A stretch of 64,000 nucleotides of DNA from Aptenodytes patagonicus (taxonomy: Eukaryota; Chordata; Aves; Sphenisciformes; Spheniscidae), in NCBI RefSeq assembly GCF_965638725.1, contig NC_134963.1, forward strand, positions 7,757,501 through 7,821,500. The letters run 5' to 3'. The translations under genes were made by a program, and so were the position numbers. Shown here one piece after another: positions 22,601 to 35,500 of this stretch. Position 1 is the first letter of the stretch. Each line of letters opens with the position of its first letter. Below the pieces are notes generated by a model. It ran no database searches. It worked only from the letters and a program-made list of their open reading frames with translations, and was not told where the DNA came from.

Positions 22601-25600
22601 CTGGTTAAGAGCAATTAAGTCAATCACAAAAGGTGAGGGGTTTTTTGTTTGTTTTCCTTTTTTTTCCCCTTCCAGTAAAACATTTTGGGGAAAAGAAGCT
22701 TTCAACAAAGTCATCCCGTCGGCACGTACATACAGGCTGTTATAGGTCACACACAAATGTACAGAGCACACAAAACATGATGCAAGTTCTTACCTGTAAA
22801 AGTAGAGTGTCCTTGAAGGACAGCTCTTCAAGTTTTAGTGCAGTCAGAATTATTTCAAGCCCTTTGATGTGATCTATTACATTGGAAGTTAATGTCTGTA
22901 GTTCAGTAACATAATCCAGAAAATGTGTAAATACAGGTGGCTATAAAAACAAATACATTTATAAACACATATTAATGCCTATTCAAATGACTATTTCATA
23001 TGACAACTCACTTCGTAACATCTATCATTCTATTCCCCCCCCCAGTGCTAAGCTATAATCTACCTACCCAGATAAATACTATCGGTTAACTAGTTTACTG
23101 TAGTGCATTCAAGGCAGAAAGGCCTGTGATACTCTAAACTGTGTTTCCTATCAAAAACCTGTCATGTGATGTCAGAGATGTGGCACGTCACCATTTGATT
23201 TTAAATAGAAAAGGAGTTTTAAAAATTAGTACTGAGTAATCTCTAACATACATCAGCCTCTACAAGGCAAAGTTTACGAAAAACAGTTTATTAACGTCAT
23301 CTATCCTGATTTTTCTTTCAGTATAAATATGCTGTCGGATTGGGGGTGGGGGAAGAAAAGAAAGGGACATTGTCTACCATAGCTACACTGCTTTCTTTTT
23401 TTTTCTTCTTCTTTTTTTGCAGGTTGGATTTAAACGGTCGGAGGACACTGTCACAGTAACTTGATACCCACAGGGCAATGGAGATCGTCTGGAAAAAAGG
23501 TACAAGTATGTTACAATTTGCATTTACAGGAGGCTTCTAAACTCGTTTTAGCGTTCCTACTGATAAGACTCAGAGTAGTTAGAATACACAACAAAAACTC
23601 TGCTTTCACGAGTGACTGAGATCAAAGAACTTTCACTGTGTTTTAGTCCCAACATTTCTATCCTGAAGTTCTCAGAAATTTCTAGTTTCCAAAGGAAAAA
23701 ATACCTCAACAAAGAAGACTAGGTTTTCTAACAGGTTTGGATGAGTTTTCAAGGTGCCATCTCTGACTTCAATCAAATCACCTTTACACTTATTGAACAA
23801 GTCTGAAAAGAAAAAAAAGAAAAGCCTTATTCAGGACACGTAGATCAACTTAAACGTGTATTTTCTGTACGGTATGTATCTCAGTGCAGTGTGCAAAGCT
23901 GTCAGAGGACTGACCACTAAGCAGCTAATGACAAATTTGGCCAAAGCCTCTCAAGAAGGTCCAGCTCTGAAGTTTCCTCTGAATTGTATTTCATTACAAA
24001 CAGTATCTCCGCTCCATTTATTAGCACACCTGGACCAAGTACCAGGGAGACAACAGTTGCTAAGACTAGGCTGCAAGGTAGCGAAACGATAGGACATAAC
24101 GACATTCTGTGGCATGCAACACTTCGTGATCAGACAAGCCAAGGGGAATCTCAGCCTTGTTCTCAAGTATCCTTCAAAGGGGCCTGCAGATGCATTAACA
24201 CACTTCCCCATAATTGCAGCACACTCAGCAGCACATCCTCGGAGCACCATGAAGCACTACCTTAGCTACCAGTGTTTATTCTTGAGTTACCATTTACCTG
24301 TTAGTCGTTCTACTAAAGACTTGAAACTATTCCCTATCCTCTCCTGGATTTCTGCTGAATCTTCTGAAAGAAAAAAAAAGTAGTTATAAAGTACAAGTTT
24401 GTGTATTTTCTGCTTCCAGAAAACTAAGAGGCATTTAAATGTAATTTAGCTTTAGCAGTCAAAAGCAAAAACAACTGCTTTCAAAGAGGATCCAGTATTA
24501 CATCAACGTACACTGTACAAAAATGAAGACTTGCACAAAACATTAAATTAAGGCGTCGCCTCCCAGATAATTTTTTGAATGACACTAAGTTAACACACAA
24601 GTGTTTGGGTCCACATCAGCCAACGCCTAGTAGTTTTCAAACTAAATGGAGACACATCTCACTCCCTCCCACCACACATCATGACAATCTGGTTAAACCC
24701 CTGCCCCTCAAACACTTACCTAGGCCATTGGTATCTAGTTCATAAATATCACTAACAAGATAAAACAAGCTAGTCTGGCATTGACAGCTGCCATTACTGA
24801 AGAAGCCAGCCATTCGGGTAGGAGGAGGGCCAAGGACAGGATACTAGGCAAGAAGCAAAGAAAAAGATAAAGGTGTTGCAGCTTTTCCTTATCCAGAACA
24901 CAGTGTTTGTCTCTGGCACATCTCTCAGTCAGATTCATACACTACAAACTCAGGGTCAGTTAAGTGCATTCTGCAGCCTGCTGGACGTTACAAGATGCAT
25001 TCAGTTTCTCTGCTTGCATTCATGTTCATTTAATACTTGGGGATAGCTTTTTCCTTAACGGGTACCTGAATTTTTTGTTCTAGAAACTTCTTCCCTGAAT
25101 CCACTGCCGCTTCCAGCTGCTGAAGCAGGGATCGAATTGTATCAATCTTGGATGAGACGCCGTTCTCTGCAGTCTTTTCAGAGTTCTTTGGTTGAATAGT
25201 GTGACTAAGAGGTGGGAGTCCGCTTACTAGCCTTAAAGTTAAAGACCGGATTCGCAACCACATGGTTTCTTCCTCCAGTGAGAGTTTCCTATGTTCTTCA
25301 GAAATGTCCCTAGAGAAAGGCACCAAATGTTTTCAGGCAAATGCTTCGATTTTGCAAAGTAGCAAGCTTCACTCAGGTACAAAAGCCTACCCAAAGTTAT
25401 CAAATACTGTATGAAGAGGAAGGAGTGGTCAGAAATTCAGAAAACCGTATTAATATGTAAAAAGGCAGCACTGCTAGAAGTGATGAATGATGCTTGTTAA
25501 GTTTGCAGTTAGCCAGCCTAAAGAACATTTAAATATGGCAGTTGCCCTGAAAGGATTTTCTTCGCCATGTGTGCTTCAAGGAAAAGGTGTGACTCTACAG

Positions 25601-26541
25601 TTGAGGATATTTCTACTCACCTGTCTTTTGGATCCCAGTTAAACAAGACTGTCAGGTCTCTGTTGTCACGCAAGTCTTTCCACGGAATGTCATCCTCCTC
25701 TGGGCTCAGACTCATGGACTTTATACTTTCTTCTAAACTGGATGATCTGAACATGAGAATAAGCAACATTAAATCAAACATTTGATCACTGGAAACAGAA
25801 AACACAGCACGCTAGCAAACTACACTCTCTCCACTGATCAACTCTTTTGATGTCAGAAATGCTACACATACATGGTACTGACAAGGATGCTGAAGGGAAG
25901 AGCAAAGTAGAAGCAGGGAGAAGTAGCTCACAGGTTTTTGTCAAAGACCTGCAAGCGCAACTCACTACGGTCTCACTTGGCCAGTGTTCTGCCTATGCAC
26001 AAATCTCCAATTTTTTCACGTGCAAGGTGCTGCACTTATCGCTGCTGTACTTACATATTTGCTTCAAGTAAGAGGTCTAACAACATCCGTTCTGTGCGAA
26101 CTTGCGCAAAGTGAAGGGAAGAGTTCAGCCTATTTCTAAATGCAATGAATTCTGGGATCTTCTCAAATGCACCATACTTGTAGGCTTGAATGATATATTC
26201 TGAGGTCTGGAAGAAAACACACACCATCTCTGTATTAGTTTCTTCCATAAATTCAGAACAATCAGAGTTTAACAAGGTCGCTGCCAAGAAATTGCATTTC
26301 TGTGGTTTTCATTAACCCAGAGGTACAGAATCTGGCAGATACTCAACCCCTGGGAGAGGCTTGCACTTTTGCTTGTCCAAGTCACCCCAGCAGTTTTGCT
26401 ACTTTAATTTGAGAATGTCCAGATGCTCCACTAGGCAGTGTGATTTAATAACCAAACCAACACTAAGAAACATCACGTTGCTGTTGCCACTGAGACTGAA
26501 AAATACTTAAAGGAGGGGAGAGATGATTTTGGAAGGCTTTT

Positions 26542-26574
<33 letters not shown>

Positions 26575-29500
26575 AGATGCATTATTCAAATCATTGTTTC
26601 ATCATGAAAGTACTTTCAGACAAAATAAATATATCCCAGATTTTCTGGAACTGACTTGGATGTGCATCACATATTACCGCAACATAGGTTAAAAAAATTA
26701 CTCACACATTTTTTTATTTCTCTTTTTTATTAGATTTTTGAATACAGCATCACAAGATATCACGCAGTGTATACACATTACAATACAATCTAAACACCAA
26801 AGGAAACTGTCAAGGTCCATGGGATAGTTTGCTTCCCCTCTGATGAAATGCAGCAATACAAGGCACACAACTAATATTTCACATCAGTCCAAGTAATCTC
26901 CAGAAGGAGATTTATACGACGAAGGAGCCCCAAACAAGCACTATATTTTAATGAAATTTTCTAACGGTAGAGACAGAGTGAACAATTTATGCTCCCAGTC
27001 AAGACAGATGGCTGTATTTTTTACATCAGAATTACTCCACAAGTGAGAAATTCTGGCAAATAAAATATTTTCTTCTGAACAAGATTATGAAATGCACTCA
27101 AGATGAGAGGCATCAAAAAGGCCCCTGGTTAACTGAACTTTATATGGTACTAACAGACTCAACCTGTCTGGAAGGCTCTGAGAGACTAGAAGCTAGTATG
27201 AACAGATGAAAGCCACCTTTTTTTCCCCTTTAAAATAAGAAATGTCCTCTAGGTAGCTCTGTCTTTTTTTTTTTTCCTAAGAAATTTGGTTATTTGCACT
27301 GTACGAAAAAAATATGCCAAATATTCAACAACATACCCTCTGATAAACAGCCTTGCAGAGTTCATTGTCAGGCTGCGGGATTGCGCTATGGGTGCTAATT
27401 CAACTGCATCGACGTGGTTTTTAAATCCCCATAGGATACGTTGGTGTTCTGTTTGCCTGCAGTATCTGGAGAAATTAAAGACGGACGGACACAAGAAAAT
27501 TAGAAAGATTACTTGTGATTCTGCATATTTAAAGGAGGACTATCTTGATAAGGATAAAGTTGCCTTTTTAGTTTTGGCCAAATATAGCAATACTGCCTTC
27601 TATTCTCCTCCCTGTCCTTGGCATCCTCTCCCAGAACAGAAATATTATGTCAGGACTGCACAGCATCCTAGATGGCTGTTACTCATGGGACCCACTCTTA
27701 AAGAAGATTCACTTCAGGCTGTTAAGTTCAGCAAGTCAGAAGGAGAACATATTTATCCAAAGCAATCAGTTTGAATCAGTAGCTATATTTTTATGCCAGA
27801 CCACTTCGTTTATATCCCACACTTCCTGTTCTAGGCAGAGTCCCACGCACAGCATGCCGCAGGACACGTTCTCTGTGCTGTAGCAGGCATTCCAGCTATC
27901 TTAAATATCAACCCAGAGAGGAGCAGGCAGTATCTGAAATCATGTAAAAAGGTAACTTTTAGAGGATAGTCCTCCTTTAACATTGCAGTTAGATGCCGTT
28001 ATGGGACTCGAATGGGAATCTGGTATCAGGACCCAGAGTATAAAGGGGCAACCCCAGCGGAACCACAGCAGCACAGAAACTGGTAGCAGATTCTGACCCT
28101 GTGATACCTGGGACATATCTTATGGTAAGGAATCCCTTTTTTCATCTCCACTCTTGCCATGCCATCATCCTAGGTGAACAGTACCCTGAATTGAGCCTTC
28201 ACCTCCTGCAATTTGCACCTTACGGTTGGTTTAAAGGACACTTGCTATTTGCAAATTAGTACAGCTTTTGATGCATTTCCCAACTAAAAGGATCTTAAGG
28301 TGATAACCACTGAAGTGTCCTGAACACATGAGAGATTTGGCTAGCTGAGATCAACAGTGGCTCATGGTCCTCTGGTCGCAATACTCTGTCTCCAAGATGA
28401 GACATGATGCGAGTGGGTTCCAGAGTCACATCCTTATCTTGTAGCATGAAGAATTATATAATGCTGATTGCATCACTTTCGCCCCTCTTGCAATTTCAGC
28501 CTTTTAAGGTGTGGTAGTGGGGCAGGTTGAACCATTCAGGCACTGCCTTTTCAGGATTTCTGGAACACGAGTTGAGTAGCATTTTCCTGGGAACAGCACT
28601 TGGAACGTGGCTGTCTTCGTCTGCGTACAGATATTGAGCTACTGGAGACAATCAGCTCTTCTCTGCTGCAAGCACCTTTATCATTCATGCCAAAGAGAAA
28701 AACCTTCTTCCAAGGTAACCACACCTGAAGTTACTTCAGATTGTTTTCCAGGGAAAGATCATTTCTTGATGCTTTACAATGCAGTGTTCCCAAGCAGACA
28801 AACGACATCCAATACTTTTTTCGGTTCACTTTTTTCACCTGGGACCCAGCAGTCATGCGTTTTATTCAGACAGTTGGTTCCAGGTATGCTTTTCATTAAC
28901 ATCCATCGAGTGACTTTTAAACAAGACTGAACAAGTGACTCCTCATAAAAAAAAAAAAAAAAAAAGGAGAAAAAAGCCGCCACTACCAACAACAGACACG
29001 CAGGAGAAAGCTGTCTGGATCCAGGGCTTCACTCCAGCACAAAACACTGCACCCAGGAACCCAAAGACTCTTAGCAAGTAGAGTCAGTACTTAAACAATG
29101 AGCAAGTGAGGGAAGCAGATGAGAGCAAGCTCCCATCGTACAATCTACGTGCTCCTCTGTGCATCCCACTCCCTACAGTGAAACTTCTGTGACAAGACAC
29201 AGGTCACACTAACTCAGCATCTACCTTCCAGGCACAGGTAAATGGCAGCTGGTATCTTGTACACAGGAATAACCCGGGCCAACAGAGCAAGGGTACTCTT
29301 CTGAGGGATTACTGTGTGAGCATCTTTACTATTCAGTACAGACAAGTCTTGTGTTTTTATCTATTTCTGGGATGGTGGGAAAGTGAGTTGTATGACTGCA
29401 GAGCCTTTGGAGGCAACTTAGCCAGTGGCTGACTGGAAGAGTTACAACTGGATCGCACTTTTGTTTCTTACGAAGTAAAGTAAAAATAATTTTCTTCACC

Positions 29501-32500
29501 TACCTCTCAACAGTGATCAAACTGTAAAATATAAATATACAGGATGTATTCCCACTCCTCAGAATGGGACTGCCTTGCAAGTTTTAGGGAGATGGACTGA
29601 CATGCATATACCTCTCTGCCACAATTCTGGACTATTTCTGTTCCTATTTGCCCAATATATTTCCACCAAGACTTCAAGAATGTGTTGTTCCACTGTTCTA
29701 CCTAACCCATTTTTCATGGATTCCATGGGAATTCTGAAACAGAATTGATATTTTCCCTATGAATGTATCAGAATGTACATCAGAGTGTACTTTCCAAGTA
29801 AGATTATTGACAAGTACACTTATTAATCAGCAAGCTACATGCCTAGGGCATGGTGTGCGCTTTAGGAAGCACCTGATCTCTTTGGAGGAATTCAGCTACT
29901 CTCCCCTCACCATCTCTTCCATTCCAGTCCCAGGATTCTCATTCAAGGCAACTTTCTTTTCATTCACACCACTTTTTGGGGTGAACCGAATAAAGCAGGT
30001 AGTTCCCGTTAGCACAAGACCAGGTTTTGCAATTTGATGCTATCACTTCAAAATAATGCAGTTAGTCAGGGGCTCTGCTCTGCCTTCAGTGAAGCTGAGA
30101 CTTCAAGACTCAGTTTTTCCCCTCTGAAATCCTCCCAACTCGTCCCTTGCACTTTCCCTACCTTTTAAAGTGATGTGCATTCCCCACCATCCCTGTGTGC
30201 CCAGGACAGCCATCACTAAAACATGCTGCTTCAGTGATTGTCATATAAAGGATTCACGAGCATGCCGTCACCATCTTGACCCACCATCCCTGGCTACTGT
30301 ATGACTTTCCAAAATGCTAGAAGTTATGACACCAGGACTTATTTGCCACATGATATTTCACTTAAATTCTTGCATAAAATTACAACGCATTCATTTAAAA
30401 GTAATCATACTTGGTTTTGAGGAGTATTAAAACTGGCTTTAATAAATAGAAAGCTAAAGCAAAACCCCATATAACAGTAAGTTACAAATTCTTGTAACGC
30501 GAAACACAGGTTGAGGCAACCTCCACTATAAACACAAAGTTGCACTTATTATTCCTCTTTGTTATCAACCACTACATTTCTGTAAACCCTTACACAGGGC
30601 ACAGATTTCTGTAAGGCATCTTGACATAACTGCTCTGTTACATGACACAGAGGTTTCTTTCAACTTACATCTTTCTGGTTGGAGTGGAAAAACCTGAGTG
30701 CAAAATTGCAGGATTGGGATGCAGCAGCGTAATGGCCCAGTGACTCTGCATAGCGTGTCAGAAGATAGCTGCAACACAACACAGCGCAAGTCAAATACCA
30801 GCACACAACCCTGGGGAAACCTGAATTTCAAACACAGCTCTAAACAGCGAACTCCAGCACAGTCCAGCTTTAATGAAAAGTCTGGAGATTTAACAGATGG
30901 CAATCACAACGTTCATATTAAAATTTAAGCTTTTAACAGTAATGGAAGGAACTCTTAATTTTTTAAAAAACAGTATGTAGGGGCTTGGAGTTCCTCCATC
31001 CACCTTGCTAAGCGTACAAGAGCTTTACTTAATTAGATACCCACACACACACTAACCAAGGCACAGCCATTTGCTATGTTTGTTTTAACGAGCGCTCCCA
31101 GGCTTTGCTGAGCAATGACACAAGCCAGAACACCAAGCTATGACTGGCATCAAGATATACATTCCACAAATTTCTTTCAGATTCCCTTTAGTTAATACTC
31201 TGAAAATCCAAAACTGATCAAAATTGCACAGGAAAGGGAGTATACTTCAGCATGTGTCTCATGTAATTCCAAAACACTTTTACACAACATCGTATGAAAG
31301 TCTGACAATCTGCTAACTTTCAGTAGCAAAGGAAATTGAAGATCTCAGGACTGGTTACTGGAGGGTCACCGTCACCAATTATTCTCAGTATATACTACCC
31401 ACCCGATGGTGTCGTGCTGTATGTGTTTTGCATCAAGGCTGGAATACAGCTCTGCAACAGGTTCAAATGCACCAAGCCTGCAGTAGATTCGAATGAGCAG
31501 CAATTTAAACTGAGCATTAGAAGGACTATGAGATAACCCTTCTTCTAAGAAAGTTAGGCACTGCCACACTGCTGTGTCTTCACCTGGTGACAAAGACAAA
31601 ACACAGTCAGGCGTGATCAGAGAGAGGCACTGAACACTGACAGCACAATTCACTTCAGCTTTGAAGCTTCCTTCCTCAAGTTACACACCTCTCAAAACGG
31701 TCCCATGCATTTAAACCTGCAGATGGCATTCATCAGCCACGTTGCTGCCCTTAAAATGTAACACCCACCCCAGCATTATAGCTGCCCTCTGAGGGAAAGG
31801 TGGAGTAATTCCTCACAGGGAATATCTAGCTCACATTTGTATAGAGCAAAGCACTCACACACGGGCACACTGCAGAAGAAGTGACCTTCCCTGATGAGTC
31901 CTGGGCTGTTCAGGATTTCTAGCTTAAACGTACAGAGCACTCCCAAGCATTATGCAAGAGAGCAGCACAGAGCCAGGAATTCAGGAGCCCACACTCCACC
32001 GGTGACCTGCCAGGAACCTGATGATGGATTTACTCAGGTTAAAGACTAAATCTTCCTTGGGAAAGACAAAGGCGTAACTGACAGCTACACTGAAGGGCAG
32101 GATTATAAACAGCCACCATTAGAGACTGACTCTGTGGGATTAGGAGACTAACGGGCAGAGCAGATGTGGAGTACAGGAATACTCAAGACAGGACAACAGG
32201 TCTCAGCAGAAGGTTTAGAAGCAGGGGATCCAAAAGACAAAGTATGTCAGGGAGGGAAAGAAATGCTCTCAAAACACCTCTGATATCAGAAGGGAATTGT
32301 CAGCAGAACTTGTGCAAAGGGAGAGAAAACATTACCTACACGGGAAACTCGGAACAAGCTTCTGAAGACAGCCAGCATTGAGCTGCAAGTCTCATCAGCA
32401 AAACTCTGCCAGGACTTACAGGAATTAATCAGAAAAATTAAATCCCTTTAGAGGTCAGTGAGGTTCATATCAAACACCAACTGAATAGAGGTATTCCTGA

Positions 32501-35500
32501 AATACCTCATATTGAGGAAAAAAAAACCCCAAAACCAGAAAGCTATGAGCCTAACAAGCCATGCCAGGTATACACTGGCCACAGGGACATAGTCTCCCCA
32601 TCACATCCATCCAGGGTGGTATTAAGCAAGACACAATTTTAGGAACATACCTTCTAGCCACAGATCAAGCAGCAGGTGAACTGCAAGCAGGCAGTAATAA
32701 TCTGAAAACTGTAATTCAGTTTTCAAACAAGATTTCCCTAAAAAGAAAAAAGTTACCCTTGAATTACTGACAGTGCTGTCATCTGCTTCTCACATTGTCA
32801 GCATTATCAAATGACACAGCTATCTGGCAGACGATAATCACAGCTTAATTTATAAAATCCAGAGTTGTCTTAAAAACTGAAACAACTGCATACATGCTGC
32901 ATTTGTTTATCACGAGTAGACTTTGGGCCACTTCATATGTTGACATCTGCTGGAAGAAGAAAAGACTCTCCTACAACTGCAAGATTTACAAATTAGTATT
33001 CTTGCCTGTGTATTTGTCCTATGTATACCAGTGATAAAGCCTGGCTTTGCTTAAAGGCACAGGCAATTTTGCAAAGATACAAACACACCATCTGAACCAC
33101 CCAGGAATGTCTCATTTATCTTTAAGATACACAACTGAAAAGAAAAAAAATAAAAGCAAACAGATAATCCAGGTACACCCAAGGATATAATCATAAAGGA
33201 GAAAGCAAAGTATTATCTAGCCACACAGTGGGCGCCATCAGCATTTGTGCTGTTCCATCCCCCTGAAAAAGCTCTGAACTTTAGCTCATAAAAAGCTGCA
33301 AGTGAACTGCAACGTTAGTTTCAAGATTTTTCTCACCAAACTCCAGTCCATGGCGATATCTTAACATCAATTCCCGGACCACAGTCAGCTTTTGCTTCTT
33401 ATCCGTGGCGTGATAGATGCCGAGCAATCTTGAGAGCTGCACCACACACAAGTGTTGTTGCAGGGCTTTGATATCAGCTGGCAGCGCGATTTCATTCTCT
33501 GCTGTTGCAGACAGAGGGATTACTTCCAGCAATTGACTGATGAACTGAAAGAGAAGCACTCTTGTTAAATTCTGCAGGGCATCTGGGACTGCACAAATGG
33601 AAAGCATTCGTTTCCTCCCTCAAATCAAGCAAAAAAGCAAGGTGGAAATGTCAGTATCAACCCTGACATCACACCAAAATCAGTGGTTAAAGAGCTGGCT
33701 TCAATTTTCTTTTTTTTTTTTTTTTTTTGAAAGGTGATGAGCACACAGTTCTGCTTGCACTCAATAGCTTTTAGTAAGTTTCATCGAACAGATGGAGGGA
33801 AAAAAATAAATCACAGGCAAGTTTCCAATACATTGACACACAAGGGAGTTCAAGCACCTGTTAACACTCACAGTAATAACATACGCAATTAAAATAATTA
33901 GTTACTGAAAGGCTTCACAGCACACTTCCAGGAAACAGTGGTTTTGTACTAGCTATTACATTTTCTCTCAATTCTGTAGTAATGCACTGTACTCAGTGAG
34001 GTCATCATCTTTGATTAATCGCTTATTTTTTGAATTAAGTTGTAAGAAAAGCAGCCTCTCATTGTTTACAAATTTAATAGGAGACAGCAGACTTCTCACA
34101 ACATGCAGTCAGGGCTGGACAGTGGTTTTTTGTTACCCTAAAATCCAACAGTGTTTACAAACTTAAAACTGAGTTAAAGCCAATGAATTCAGCTTTACTA
34201 CATTTGGTTTTGAAGCACAAGAACTGCATCAAATGCACGCCTGAGGAAAAAAGCATGACAGCTGGATAGAAGGAACACATAGCACCATGCACACAAATTC
34301 CAGTTTTCCCATAGACTTTGATGAAGACACTGTTGACAAATCTTTTCAGCTTCAGATTTTGCCAAGCTGGGCAAGGTCAACTGAATCACTAGGTTGCATA
34401 CTCCGATTTACGCCTCTAGGAAGTCAAGACTGATGTAACGACGATTATTTCTGGAATATCTCGTGTGTCTAGTGGCCTAGCAAGATCACCACATTCTCAG
34501 CTACTGAACCGTAACACTATTCAGAACTTTTAAAGAAAAAAAAAGACCTCCCCAGCTGTGTATAGCCTCAGTGTGACCCTACTACTTTACCTAGGATACA
34601 ACAACCTTCAGCATCTTTTGCTGTGAAACAAGAATAAATCTAAGACAATCTATAAATATTTTCTTTCAGTAACTTAAACTTTCAGATTTCAAAAACGCAT
34701 CAGCACTTTTGGCACCAACCCTCCTCAGCTACACATCTTGACTGAGTTAAACTGCTGCAGATGCACGCTTCAGACACAACAGCTAGAAGACAGCCACACA
34801 CTGGAAAGACCCTCTAATACATCAGTATGACACCATGATATATGCACTAAATCAGCAGCAGTTTTAAGGTCAATCAGAAAATTTTAGAGAATTTATTCAA
34901 AGTCATGGTTTTACAAGCGCTGCGACAAAACTGTAGCCTACACTATTATTTTTAAATACCATTCCCCCCGCTCTGGGTTTAGAATTTGTTTCCTGGAAAG
35001 CTAGGATTAAACCTGTTCAGTGCTTCAGGACTTCAGGGTTACCTTGCAATGGTATCACCATTTCCAGAACTACGAGTTAAGTACCCCGCTGACCACATCT
35101 CTTGCCAGTGGAGTAAAAACACACCTTTTAACATAAAACATCAGCAGCAACCCATACATGCCAAGGCCACCATTCTCCTTATTGGTGAGACTGTGGGAAG
35201 AGCTTGCATTAGAAGTCAAAAAATATTTTAATAAACTAAGAAAACACCACTGCTATCTACACTTTGTTTACAAACATTTTATCAGCAGCCTCTGGCTGAT
35301 CCAGGATTCTCTGTCTAGCCCTCCACAGCTCTGATAATTTTACACAATGCCTTATAAAAACAATGGGGTGAGTGACAGGATTCCCAGCTGCTGAAGTCAT
35401 TCAACGAGCTGCTCATGACTCTGCACAAATAGTCTTTTCAGTTAAAGGGAGCTTGTTTCAGAAAGAGATTCTGGAAAAGTTGCCATAGGTCTCTTGGTCA

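Larger units (their letters stand above)
26207..30668 (-). other. NAA25 intron 15 (largest)
   Basis: At 4.46 kb this is the longest NAA25 intron. It holds an exon-like block with strong splice sites (27337-27465), minus-strand poly(A) hexamers at 26713-26718 and 26726-26731, a T30 run at 26544-26573 and an A19 run at 28947-28965. No known repeat family was recognised. Confidence 0.7.

Noticed and set aside
23388-23425. Perfect-looking plus-strand acceptor (long pyrimidine tract ending gcag)
   Set aside because: It is the complement of the lysine codons of NAA25 exon 22; no plus-strand exon follows.
27286-27774. 162-codon plus-strand open frame in NAA25 intron 15
   Set aside because: No recognisable domain and no promoter or splice context. 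It is antisense to the exon-like block, and one frame of this length is plausible by chance in 64 kb.
28947-28965. A19 run as the tail of a plus-strand retrocopy
   Set aside because: No poly(A) hexamer just upstream, no recognisable mRNA-like sequence and no flanking duplication.
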